The notes under the pieces: model-generated
Seen by the model: only the letters and a program-made list of their open reading frames with translations
Told to the model about the DNA's origin: nothing
The model's database searches: none
Source: Dongia_A sp044226685
GTDB lineage: Bacteria > Pseudomonadota > Alphaproteobacteria > Dongiales > Dongiaceae
Assembly (NCBI GenBank): GCA_044226685.1
Contig: JBGAGP010000049.1
Location: 1-29,707 of the forward strand
DNA: 29,707 nt
Reading direction: 5' to 3'
Program-made: the position numbers and the translations under genes
In this document: positions 23,087-29,707 of the stretch, one piece after another
How positions within the stretch are numbered: the stretch's first letter is position 1
How the letters are laid out: the number at the start of each line of letters is the position of its first letter

Positions 23087-23112
23087 CCCGTCACGTCGCC
23101 TGACCCGTCACG
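23080..23112. repeat. 17-bp-period direct duplication spanning two stop codons
   Basis: CGCCTGACCCGTCACG occurs at 23080-23095 and again at 23097-23112. The first copy carries the stop of the glycolipid-binding gene and the second the stop of the convergent GST gene. It looks like a small tandem duplication. Confidence 0.85.
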
Positions 23113-23737
23113 CGACGCCGTTCTCCGCCAGCACCTTGGCGGTCGCCGGCCGCGCGTTGACGGCGGCCACGACCTTGGCGATGCGCGGGCAGCGGGCATA
23201 GAGCGCCTGCTTGTTGGGCCGGCTCCACAAGGTCACCATCATCAGATAGATGTCCGCCGCCGAGGCCGCCGCGCCGAGCATGAAGCCGCCGGTTTCGCCG
23301 AGGCGCCGCTCGACGATGTCGAACAGCGCGTCGACCTTGCCGCGCACCGCCTGCGCCAGCGCCGCGCGCGAGGCTGGGTCGCCGGTCTTGTTGTCTTCGC
23401 TCTCGAGGAATTCCGCCGCGTTCATGGTGGCGTAGATCTCGGCGTTCATCCAGGTCAGCCAGGCGAGGTAGATCGCGTGGTCCGGCGTGCCGGGACGCGG
23501 CGCCAGCTCGTTCGCCTTGAGGTCCGTCAGGTGGGTGACGATGGCCGAGCTCTCGAACACCAGCCGCCCGTCTTCGAGCACCAGCGTCGGCACGTAGCCC
23601 AGCGGGTTGATCTTGCGGTAGGCGCCGCGGCGCTCCTCCGGCGTCAGCCAGATCATCTCATGCCGGATGCCGAGCTCCGCCAGCACGCATTGCGGCGCCA
23701 ACGAGCCCCAGGATTTCACGCCATAGAGTTTGAGCAT
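23108..23737 (-). CDS. Glutathione S-transferase family protein
   Basis: The 209-residue protein has a thioredoxin-like N-terminal domain: MLKLYGVKSWGSLAPQCVLAEL; INPLGYVPTLVLEDG with the cis-Pro; and FESSAIVTHL with the glutathione-binding Glu-Ser. An all-helical C-terminal domain includes GAAASAADIYLMM, with the N-capping Asp of the helix 6 motif. It conjugates glutathione to electrophiles or acts in a related thiol reaction; the substrate is unknown. AGGAC precedes the ATG at 23737; an in-frame ATG at 23755 would add six residues. Confidence 0.9.
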   Translation of the reverse strand: MLKLYGVKSWGSLAPQCVLAELGIRHEMIWLTPEERRGAYRKINPLGYVPTLVLEDGRLVFESSAIVTHLTDLKANELAPRPGTPDHAIYLAWLTWMNAEIYATMNAAEFLESEDNKTGDPASRAALAQAVRGKVDALFDIVERRLGETGGFMLGAAASAADIYLMMVTLWSRPNKQALYARCPRIAKVVAAVNARPATAKVLAENGVA

Positions 23738-23767
23738 AGGTGTCCTCTCTCGCATTTTCTTCTTCGA

Positions 23768-23858
23768 TCGTCATTGCCGGGCTTGACCCGGCAATCCAAG
23801 TGTCATCGAGCGGATGCGCACAGACTTGGATCACCGGGTCTTCGCCCGGTGATGACGA
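23768..23858. repeat. Intergenic palindromic repeat of the alphaproteobacterial type
   Basis: Two hairpins face each other: TTGCCGGGCTTGACCCGGCAA and TCACCGGGTCTTCGCCCGGTGA. They are framed by TCGTCAT on the left and ATGACGA on the right, and inner TCCAAG and CTTGGA can also pair. The CGTCATTGCCGGGCTTGACCCGGCAATCCA-like motif recurs between genes across many alphaproteobacterial genomes. Sitting after the VOC gene and before the GST gene, it may act as terminator or spacer. The motif was cut in this text to stay brief. Confidence 0.8.
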
Positions 23859-23897
23859 AAAGTATGAGGAGTTGACTGCGCGCAACTTGTCAGCATT

Positions 23898-24329
23898 CTA
23901 CCCGACCACACGCCCGGTTGTCGGTGCCGCGTTCTCGCCGAGGTCCTCGAACAAGCGCAGCAGGTAGCCGTCCGGGTCCTGCACCAGGAACTGGCGGTTG
24001 CCGGCATAGGTGTCGCCGGTGCGATACCAGGCCTCCTCCACCGGGCGGAACAGCGGAATGCCAGCGGCCCGCAGCCGCGCCAGGATGCCGTCGAGGTCGC
24101 CGACCTCGATCTGCAGGTTGATGCCCCGGCCATAGGGCTTCTCGCGCCTGGCGGTCAGCCAGAAATCGGTCTCCTGCTCGATCATCAATTCGGCGCCGTC
24201 GAGGTCGAGATAGGCGAACTTCTCCGCCGGGCGGTCGTAGCGCACGGAAAAGCCGATCACCCCCACATAGAAGTCGAGGCTGGCCGCGTGGTCGGAGACC
24301 AGCAGCTCCGGCACCAGCTTCGCGTTCAT
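23898..24329 (-). CDS. VOC superfamily (glyoxalase/bleomycin-resistance-like) protein
   Basis: The 143-residue protein has two beta-alpha-beta-beta-beta repeats. The first is PELLVSDHAASLDFYVGVIGF with YLDLDGAELMIEQ. The second is INLQIEVGDLDGILARLRAAGI, ending in FLVQDPDGYLLRLFEDLGE. These are the hallmarks of the vicinal oxygen chelate fold; bleomycin-resistance and dioxygenase relatives share it. The start overlaps the stop of the FNT channel gene (ATGA at 24326-24329), so translation is coupled. What links it to the channel is not clear. Confidence 0.87.
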   Translation of the reverse strand: MNAKLVPELLVSDHAASLDFYVGVIGFSVRYDRPAEKFAYLDLDGAELMIEQETDFWLTARREKPYGRGINLQIEVGDLDGILARLRAAGIPLFRPVEEAWYRTGDTYAGNRQFLVQDPDGYLLRLFEDLGENAAPTTGRVVG

Positions 24330-25207
24330 GGCTGCGGCCTGCCGCCGGGTCCCGGTGCGCGCGGCCGCAGATACGCAAGCCAGTAGGTGAGCGCGACCAG
24401 GCAGGCGCCGCCGACCAGGTTGCCGGCGATGACGGCGATCTGCGTCGGCACGATGCTGCCGAGGCGGATGGCGCCGGTCGCGACGCCATCCTGCGCCAGC
24501 AGCGCCAGGAAGTCCGAGGTCGACAGCGGCGATTGCAGCAGCCAGCCGAGCGCCAGGTAGTAGAAGTTGGCGACCGAATGCTCGAAGCCGGCGGCGACGA
24601 AGGCGGTGACCGGCAGGATGACGATCAGGATCTTGTCGGTGACGCTGCGCGCCGCGAGCGCGCCCCAGACGGCAAGGCAGACCAGCACGTTGCACATCAC
24701 CCCGCGCCAGAAGGCGAGGTCGAGCGGCAGGCTGGCCTTGGCGGCGGCGATCTTCACCGCTGTCACACCGACCTGCATGTCGCCCATCAGCCAGTGGCCG
24801 GACAGGAAGACCAGCACCGCCGTGCCGGCGGCGCCGACCAGGTTGCCGAACAGCACGATGGCCCAGGCGCGCAGCATCGCGCCGAGCGACAGGCGCCGGC
24901 TGGCCCAGGCGATGGTCATCAGCACGTCGCCGGTGAACAGCTCGGCGCCGCAGACCACCACCAGCACCAGGCCCATGGAGAAGACGAGGGCGGGCAGCAG
25001 CCGCACCAGGCCGAAGGGCAGCGCGTCACCCAGGCCGGTCGCCGTCAGGGTCGAGAACATCGCCCCCAGCCCGATGAAGGCGCCGGCCAGCAGCGACAGC
25101 GTGAACAGGGTCGGAATGTCGCGCTGTGCCTTGGCGACGCCGCTGGCCTCGGCCTTCTCGGCGACGGCCTCGGGCAGCAGGGCATCCAATGTGGGTGGCG
25201 TGGTCAT
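24326..25207 (-). CDS. Formate/nitrite transporter (FNT) family channel
   Basis: The 293-residue inner-membrane protein has six helices and the FNT signatures: GAELFTGDVL in the first half; and, in the second, AAGFEHSVANFYYLALG, with the central-pore His, and NLVGG. Such pentameric channels pass formate, nitrite, hydrosulfide or other small anions. The N-terminal cytoplasmic stretch (about 30 residues) is somewhat longer than in FocA. No formate lyase, nitrite reductase or sulfite reductase gene is near, so the anion is not known. GGGGGAA precedes ATG 25207. It is coupled to the VOC gene. Confidence 0.9.
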   Translation of the reverse strand: MTTPPTLDALLPEAVAEKAEASGVAKAQRDIPTLFTLSLLAGAFIGLGAMFSTLTATGLGDALPFGLVRLLPALVFSMGLVLVVVCGAELFTGDVLMTIAWASRRLSLGAMLRAWAIVLFGNLVGAAGTAVLVFLSGHWLMGDMQVGVTAVKIAAAKASLPLDLAFWRGVMCNVLVCLAVWGALAARSVTDKILIVILPVTAFVAAGFEHSVANFYYLALGWLLQSPLSTSDFLALLAQDGVATGAIRLGSIVPTQIAVIAGNLVGGACLVALTYWLAYLRPRAPGPGGRPQP

Positions 25208-25248
25208 GTTTCCCCCGGGGACGGCTATCTGACGATCTTTGCCGTCTT

Positions 25249-25602
25249 CTATGACGGTTCCGCGACCAGGACGGCGGCGTCAAGCTGCGACGCAATGTCC
25301 CGCAGCGCCGCCGCGGCGGCGGGGTGCCCGCCGAACCGGATGCGCTTGATGCCCTCGACCAGCGCCGCATGGGCGAAATCGGCCCGCGTGCCGCAATCCA
25401 GCGCCAAGGTGAAAGCGTCCACCCCGAATTCCGCCGCCAGCATCCGGTTCAGCTCGGCGAACCACAGCACCCCGTACGTGATCGCGGCGTCGGGCGGGCT
25501 CTCGAGCTCCGCCGCGACGCCGCGTGATCGTGCCGCCGCGATGGCGGCGCGGGCTTCGGCCAGGCTGGCGACGACGACGCGCTGGGCTGCTTCCGCCGCC
25601 AT
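25249..25602 (-). CDS. Small protein of unknown function downstream of gap
   Basis: The 117-residue soluble protein has no family I can name with confidence. It alternates helices and strands (VVVASLAEARAAIAAARSRGV, AAITYGVLWFAELNRML, AFTLALDCGTRADFAHAALVEGIKRIRFGG). LDCG followed by a helix and a strand resembles half of a Rossmann or TIM-barrel unit. Similar small proteins occur in the tkt-gap-pgk-fba neighbourhoods of related bacteria (from memory). It starts 27 bases after the gap stop and ends 41 bases before the FNT gene, so it is part of this minus-strand operon. Confidence 0.65.
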   Translation of the reverse strand: MAAEAAQRVVVASLAEARAAIAAARSRGVAAELESPPDAAITYGVLWFAELNRMLAAEFGVDAFTLALDCGTRADFAHAALVEGIKRIRFGGHPAAAAALRDIASQLDAAVLVAEPS

Positions 25603-25629
25603 CGCGCCGGCCTTATTCCATTGGGCGCC

Positions 25630-26637
25630 TTAGCCCAGCTTGCCCATCGCCACCGCGGTGTCGCCCATGCGGTTGGAGAAGCCCCATTCGTTGTCGTACC
25701 AGGACATGACGCGCACGAAGGTGCCGTCGATGACCTTGGTCTGCGACAGGTCGAAGGTCGAGCTGGCCGGGTTGTGGTTGAAGTCCATCGACACCAGCGG
25801 CTCCTCGTTGGTGGCGAGCACGCCCTTGAGCGGCCCGTTCGCCGCCTTGATGATCGCCGCGTTCACCTTCTCCTTGGTGGTCGGCTTCTTGGCCACGAAC
25901 TTGAAATCGACCAGCGAGACGTTCGGCGTCGGCACGCGGATCGAGGTGCCGTCCAGCTTGCCTTCCAGTTCCGGCAGCACCAGGCCGACGGCCTTCGCCG
26001 CGCCCGTGGTGGTCGGGATCATGTTCAGGGCCGCCGCGCGGGCGCGGTAGAGGTCCTTGTGCATGGTGTCGAGCGTCGGCTGGTCGCCGGTATAGGAATG
26101 GATCGTGGTCATGAAGCCATGCTCGATGCCGATCGCCTTGTGCAGGACGTAGGCGACGGGCGCCAGGCAGTTGGTGGTGCAGGACGCGTTGGAGACGATC
26201 TTGTGCGTCTTCTTCAGCTTCTGGTGGTTGACGCCGTAGACCACGGTGAGGTCGACATCGGTGCCCGGTGCGGAGATCAGCACCTTCTTCGCGCCGGCGG
26301 CGAGATGCGCGCTGGCCTTGTCCTTGGCGGTGAACAGTCCTGTGCATTCCAGCGCGATGTCGACGCCCAGCGCCTTCCACGGCAGCTTGGACGGATCGCG
26401 CTCGGCGCTCACCTTCATCCAGCCGGCGCCGACATCCATCTGGTCGCCGCGGGTGCGCACCAGGCCGCGGAAATGGCCGTGCACGGTGTCGTGGCGGAAC
26501 AGGTGCGCGTTGGTCTCGACCGGGCCGAGGTCGTTGATGCCGACGACCTCGATGTCCTCGCGGCCGCTTTCCATGATGGCGCGCAGCACCAGGCGGCCGA
26601 TGCGCCCGAACCCGTTGATGGCAACTTTGACAGTCAT
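25630..26637 (-). CDS. gap: Glyceraldehyde-3-phosphate dehydrogenase, type I
   Basis: The 335-residue NAD(P)-dependent enzyme oxidises glyceraldehyde-3-phosphate. The nucleotide-binding start is KVAINGFGRIGRLVLRA. Cys153 in NASCTTNC is the catalytic thiol, and HSYTGDQPTLD and WYDNEWGFSNRM follow near the C-terminus. Length is that of the family. AGAGGAAAG precedes the ATG at 26637. It is 26 bases after tkt and probably cotranscribed. Relative to E. coli it carries a small insertion near DPSKLPWKALGVD, common in Alphaproteobacteria. Confidence 0.97.
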   Translation of the reverse strand: MTVKVAINGFGRIGRLVLRAIMESGREDIEVVGINDLGPVETNAHLFRHDTVHGHFRGLVRTRGDQMDVGAGWMKVSAERDPSKLPWKALGVDIALECTGLFTAKDKASAHLAAGAKKVLISAPGTDVDLTVVYGVNHQKLKKTHKIVSNASCTTNCLAPVAYVLHKAIGIEHGFMTTIHSYTGDQPTLDTMHKDLYRARAAALNMIPTTTGAAKAVGLVLPELEGKLDGTSIRVPTPNVSLVDFKFVAKKPTTKEKVNAAIIKAANGPLKGVLATNEEPLVSMDFNHNPASSTFDLSQTKVIDGTFVRVMSWYDNEWGFSNRMGDTAVAMGKLG

Positions 26638-26663
26638 GCTTTCCTCTCGAAAAAAAACGGCGG

Positions 26664-28679
26664 TTAGAGCTTCGCCTTCACTTTATCGACAATCGCGGCG
26701 GCCGTGATGCCGAAATGCTTGTAGAGTTCCGGCGCCGGGGCCGAGGCGCCGAAGCCCGGCATGCCGATGAACACGCCGTCGCTGCCCAGGTAGCGCTCCC
26801 AGCCGAAGCCGATCGCCGCCTCGATGCCCACGCGCAACCCGTCGCCCAGCACGTCCTTGCGGTAGCTTTCCGGCTGCTCGTCGAACAGCTCCCAGCAGGG
26901 CAGGGAGACGACCGCCGTGCCGATGCCCTGGGCCTCCAGCGTCTCGCGGGCTTCCACCGCGAGCATGACCTCGGAGCCGGTGGCGATCAGCGTCACCTGG
27001 CGCTTGGCCTTGGCCGGGCGGATGACGTAGCCGCCGCGGGCGCAATGGTTGGCGACGGCGGCATCGGCGCGCAGATGCGGCAGGGCCTGGCGGGTGAGGG
27101 CGAGGACCGAGGGCCGGTGCTTGGCGGTGAGCGCCAGGGCCCAGCACTCCGCCGTCTCCATCGTGTCGGCCGGGCGGAACACCAGCAGGTTGGGAATGGC
27201 GCGCAGCGCCGCCAGGTGCTCGACCGGCTGGTGCGTCGGGCCATCCTCGCCGAGGCCGATGGAATCATGGGTCATCACGTAGATGACGCGCTGATGCATC
27301 AGCGCCGACAGGCGGATCGCCGGGCGGCAGTAATCGGTGAAGACCAGGAAGGTGCCGCCGAACGGGATGATGCCGCCATGCAGCGCCATGCCGTTCATTG
27401 CCGCGGCCATCTCGTGCTCGCGGATGCCGTAATAGATGTAGCTGCCGCCATAGGCGCCGGCCTTGATCGCCTGCGCATTCTTGGCCTTGGTGTTGTTGGA
27501 GCCGGTGAGGTCCGCCGAGCCGCCGATGAACTCGGGCAGGACCGGCGCCAGCGCCTCGATCACCTTCTGCGAGGATTGCCGCGTGGCGATCTTCGGCGCC
27601 TCGGCGGCGATCGCGTCCTTCAGCTCGTTGACCTTGGCGGCGAAGCTCTCGGGCAACTCGCCCGCCATCACCCGGTCATGCTCGGCGCGGTGGCTCGACG
27701 TGTCGTGGCGCTTGGCCCAGGCGGCGTAATCGGCCTGGCCGCGCTGGCCTGCCTTGGCCCAGGCGGCGCGAATGTTGTCGGGTACCTCGAAGGGCGCGTG
27801 CGCCCAGCCGAGCTTGGCGCGGGCGCCGGCGACCTCGTCCTTGCCCAGCGGCGAGCCGTGGGTGGCCGACGTGCCGGCCTTGGTCGGCGCGCCATAACCG
27901 ATCACCGTCTTGCAGGCGATCAGCACCGGCCGGTCGCTGGTCTTCGCCTTGGCCAGCGCCGCGGCAACCGCCTCCGGATCATGGCCGTCGACCTGCGCGG
28001 TGGCCCAGCCGGCGGCCTGGAAGCGGGCGATCTGGTTCTCCGAGCTCGACAGGTTGAGGGGGCCGTCGATGGAGATCGAATTGTCGTCCCACAGCACGAT
28101 CAGCTTGGCGAGCTTCAGATGGCCGGCCAGCGAGATCGCCTCCTGGCTGATGCCCTCCATCAGGCAGCCATCGCCGGCGATGACATAGGTGTGGTGGTCG
28201 ACCAGCTCGTCGCCGAAGCGCGCATTGAGGATGCGCTCGGCCAGCGCGAAGCCGACCGAATTGGCGATGCCCTGGCCGAGCGGTCCGGTCGTCGTCTCGA
28301 TGCCCTGGGCGTGGCCGTATTCCGGGTGGCCCGCCGTCTTGGATCCGAGCTGGCGGAAGTTCTTCAGCTCCTCCAGCGTCATGTCGGCGTAGCCGGTCAG
28401 ATGCAGCAGCGAATAGAGCAGCATCGAGCCGTGGCCGGCCGACAGGATGAAGCGGTCGCGATCCGGCCAGTTCGGGTGGCGCGGGTCGAATTTCAGGAAC
28501 CGGGTGAACAAGACCGTCGCCACGTCGGCCATGCCCATCGGCATGCCGGGATGGCCGGAGGCCGCCTTTTCCACCGCATCCATGGAAAGGGCGCGGATGG
28601 CGTTGGCCATGTCGCGCGTGGAAACCCCCGATTGCGAGGCGTCAGAGGGCGCGACGGGCTTGGCGGAAGCGGCTTCCAT
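26664..28679 (-). CDS. tkt: Transketolase
   Basis: The 671-residue ThDP enzyme of the pentose phosphate pathway has MANAIRALSMDAVEKAASGHPGMPMGMAD at the N-terminus. The ThDP/Mg motif begins GDGCLMEGISQEA and reaches the WDDNSISIDG Asn. HDSIGLGEDGPTHQPVEHLA and the C-terminal GSEVMLAVEA strand follow. Length is that of bacterial Tkt. The start at 28679 (MEAASAKPVAPSDA) has AGGAT 7-8 bases upstream; the frame is open further up to ATG 28748. The first 30 residues look like a poorly conserved extension. It heads the tkt-gap minus-strand operon. Confidence 0.96.
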   Translation of the reverse strand: MEAASAKPVAPSDASQSGVSTRDMANAIRALSMDAVEKAASGHPGMPMGMADVATVLFTRFLKFDPRHPNWPDRDRFILSAGHGSMLLYSLLHLTGYADMTLEELKNFRQLGSKTAGHPEYGHAQGIETTTGPLGQGIANSVGFALAERILNARFGDELVDHHTYVIAGDGCLMEGISQEAISLAGHLKLAKLIVLWDDNSISIDGPLNLSSSENQIARFQAAGWATAQVDGHDPEAVAAALAKAKTSDRPVLIACKTVIGYGAPTKAGTSATHGSPLGKDEVAGARAKLGWAHAPFEVPDNIRAAWAKAGQRGQADYAAWAKRHDTSSHRAEHDRVMAGELPESFAAKVNELKDAIAAEAPKIATRQSSQKVIEALAPVLPEFIGGSADLTGSNNTKAKNAQAIKAGAYGGSYIYYGIREHEMAAAMNGMALHGGIIPFGGTFLVFTDYCRPAIRLSALMHQRVIYVMTHDSIGLGEDGPTHQPVEHLAALRAIPNLLVFRPADTMETAECWALALTAKHRPSVLALTRQALPHLRADAAVANHCARGGYVIRPAKAKRQVTLIATGSEVMLAVEARETLEAQGIGTAVVSLPCWELFDEQPESYRKDVLGDGLRVGIEAAIGFGWERYLGSDGVFIGMPGFGASAPAPELYKHFGITAAAIVDKVKAKL

Positions 28680-28815
28680 GAGGCGATCCTGGGGCTGAAA
28701 CGGCGGGAAATTGCGGCGCACCATGCCGCCCGGCCCGCCTGTGGTCAATAACCCAGCGCCGTCGCACAGGCCGATGTGCCGAGATGACGCAAATCCAAGT
28801 ATTTGGCGGCTTCCA

Positions 28816-28844
28816 TTGACCTTATCTGTGATCGCGGTTTTAAT
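28816..28844 (+). promoter_or_regulatory. Promoter of the DUF4164-zapA-6S unit
   Basis: TTGACC (28816-28821) and TTTAAT (28839-28844) are separated by 17 bases, near consensus for sigma-70 and in the right direction, about 100 bases before the DUF4164 start. Confidence 0.65.
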
Positions 28845-28950
28845 TCGCCCCGGAAACCGGGGATTCGCCCCGCTCGACTCGCCGACCCGTCACGGGGCCA
28901 AAGGCGGGCGGTTCCACAGACGGGACGTGTAGGGAAGGGGTCCAGCCATC

Positions 28951-29178
28951 ATGAGCCACCTGGATCTGGCAATCGACCGCTTGGACGCGGCCATGGCGCG
29001 CCTGGACGCCGCCGTCGCCGAAAGCTCCGCCCGCGGCGCCAAGGACCGCGAATTGCTGGAAAGCGAGTTGTCGATCCTGAAGCAGACCTATGACCTGCTG
29101 CAGGCCGAGGCCCGCATCGTCGCCGACCAGCTGGACGACGTGATCGGCCGCCTCGGCCATGTGGCCGAGCAGGCCTGA
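28951..29178 (+). CDS. DUF4164 family coiled-coil protein
   Basis: The 75-residue, almost wholly helical protein repeats a heptad with Leu and Ala at core positions (LDLAIDRLDAAMARLDAAVAE, then LLESELSILKQTYDLLQAEA). It matches the short alphaproteobacterial DUF4164 family that is found directly upstream of zapA. A link with cell division through ZapA is suggested by context only. AAGGGG precedes the ATG by about 10 bases. It ends 54 bases before zapA. Confidence 0.8.
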   Translation: MSHLDLAIDRLDAAMARLDAAVAESSARGAKDRELLESELSILKQTYDLLQAEARIVADQLDDVIGRLGHVAEQA

Positions 29179-29232
29179 CCCGGCCAGCGTCTGAATTAAA
29201 TTCTTGGGCCCGTACCCAAAGGGATACCCGCC

Positions 29233-29562
29233 ATGCCGACCGTCACCATCCCCCTGAATGGCCGCAACTACGACATCGCCTGCGGCCCCGGCGAAGAGGC
29301 CCGGGTGGAGGAGCTCGCCGCCCGCCTGCGCACCCGGATGGAGGGGATTTCCCGCTCGCTGGGCGGGGCACAGGAGAACTTCCTGTTCGCCGTCACCTCC
29401 CTGCTGCTGGCCGATGAGCTGGAACAGCGGGAAAAGGAGCTTTCCGAGCTGCGCGGCAAGCACAAGGAGGCCGGCCAGGGCCGCGAGGTCACCCTCGCCA
29501 AGACCCTGGAGAAACTGGCCGGCCGGATCGAGGCTATTGCCGCCCGCCTGGAAGCCGCCTAA
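29233..29562 (+). CDS. zapA: Cell division protein ZapA
   Basis: The 109-residue FtsZ-ring stabiliser starts with the globular head MPTVTIPLNGRNYDIACGPGEEARVEELAARL. It continues with MEGISRSLGGAQENFLFAVTSLLLADEL and a C-terminal coiled coil, which dimerises and crosslinks FtsZ filaments. AAAGGGAT lies about 9 bases before the ATG. The gene precedes the 6S RNA as in most proteobacteria. Confidence 0.93.
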   Translation: MPTVTIPLNGRNYDIACGPGEEARVEELAARLRTRMEGISRSLGGAQENFLFAVTSLLLADELEQREKELSELRGKHKEAGQGREVTLAKTLEKLAGRIEAIAARLEAA

Positions 29563-29579
29563 ATACACCCCGGGCGGTT

Positions 29580-29707
29580 GCTGCCGGGTGCGACAGGACG
29601 AGTATCCCCGGGGCCATAATCACCTCTAGGGAGCTGTCCCTATCAAGGCCCTGGCCTTGACACACGGCGCCCACCTGCTGTGCAGGCCTTAGAGGATCAT
29701 GCGTGCC
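29580..29707 (+). ncRNA. ssrS: 6S RNA (ssrS), 3' end cut by the window
   Basis: 6S RNA binds the sigma-70 holoenzyme in stationary phase. The region right after zapA is the standard place for it. By eye, GGTGCG (29587-29592) can pair with CGTGCC (29702-29707) as a closing stem. Hairpins TAGGGA/TCCCTA (29627-29642) and TCAAGGC/GCCTTGA (29643-29660) follow, and then ACGGCGCCCACCTG, the family-like 3' part of the central bubble. Both ends are uncertain, and the 3' end probably lies just past the window. Confidence 0.65.

Noticed and set aside
20919..28679. Calvin-cycle (cbb) operon
   Set aside because: tkt, gap and fba alone fit glycolysis and gluconeogenesis; no RuBisCO, phosphoribulokinase or cbbR is present.
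26715..28751. 678-residue ORF antisense to transketolase
   Set aside because: A GC-skew shadow; transketolase is unambiguous on the other strand.
1..29707. tRNA genes, CRISPR arrays, insertion sequences, prophage
   Set aside because: No cloverleaf-like segments, spaced repeats, transposase or phage proteins were seen on either strand.

Overview
The window reads as chromosomal DNA of a GC-rich alphaproteobacterium, most likely from the Rhodospirillales or a nearby order (inference). The evidence is the gene content: an RcdA/DUF1465 protein and a perfect CtrA-type box, an L31 protein without the zinc cysteines, a ROSE-type thermometer in front of an hsp20 gene, DUF1192 and DUF4164 proteins, a suhB-efp neighbourhood and a zapA-6S RNA junction. 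No transposase, integrase, phage gene, CRISPR array or tRNA was found. Most of it is ordinary chromosome.

Layout. 1-1446: the end of a DUF1192 gene, D-3-hydroxybutyrate dehydrogenase (TTG start), then about 490 bases without a protein gene that appear to hold two tandem small RNAs, each with a promoter-like element and a strong intrinsic terminator. 1447-3593: hsp20 with a ROSE-like leader and a sigma-32-like promoter, rcdA, rpmE and cyaY. 3593-5395: an MsbA-type ABC exporter half-transporter. 5396-8494: a CtrA box followed by three Tad secretion/pilus genes (two TadE-like pseudopilins and a TadG with a VWA domain), without the rest of the tad machinery.

8541-14568 (minus strand): a three-helix membrane protein of unknown function, then efp, suhB, an OmpA-like lipid- or wall-facing protein, a MotA/ExbB-like channel protein and a MotB-like protein with a long coiled coil, in that transcriptional order. 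The last three look like one ion-driven envelope machine. efp is broken: about 146 nt, including the loop that carries the modified lysine, are missing. 14824-17027: a methionine-rich exported protein with a 15-bp tandem repeat, a GNAT acetyltransferase and metF. 17201-20352: a divergent pair, a Tat-exported peptide-type solute-binding protein and an M20D amidohydrolase, with a TTGTGATCACAA-type operator between them.

20371-28679: central carbon genes tkt, gap and class I fba with a ThiE-like gene that has no standard start codon. They are interspersed with a secreted SUOX-fold protein, a glycolipid-binding-domain protein, a GST, a VOC protein and a formate/nitrite-type channel. pgk is not in the window. 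28816-29707: a promoter, a DUF4164 coiled-coil gene, zapA and the start of a 6S RNA that runs off the end.

The most unusual signals are the efp deletion, the two clustered sRNA candidates, the MotA/MotB/OmpA trio, the CtrA box on the Tad operon and the ATC-start candidate. All calls come from reading the sequence by eye; no database search was run.
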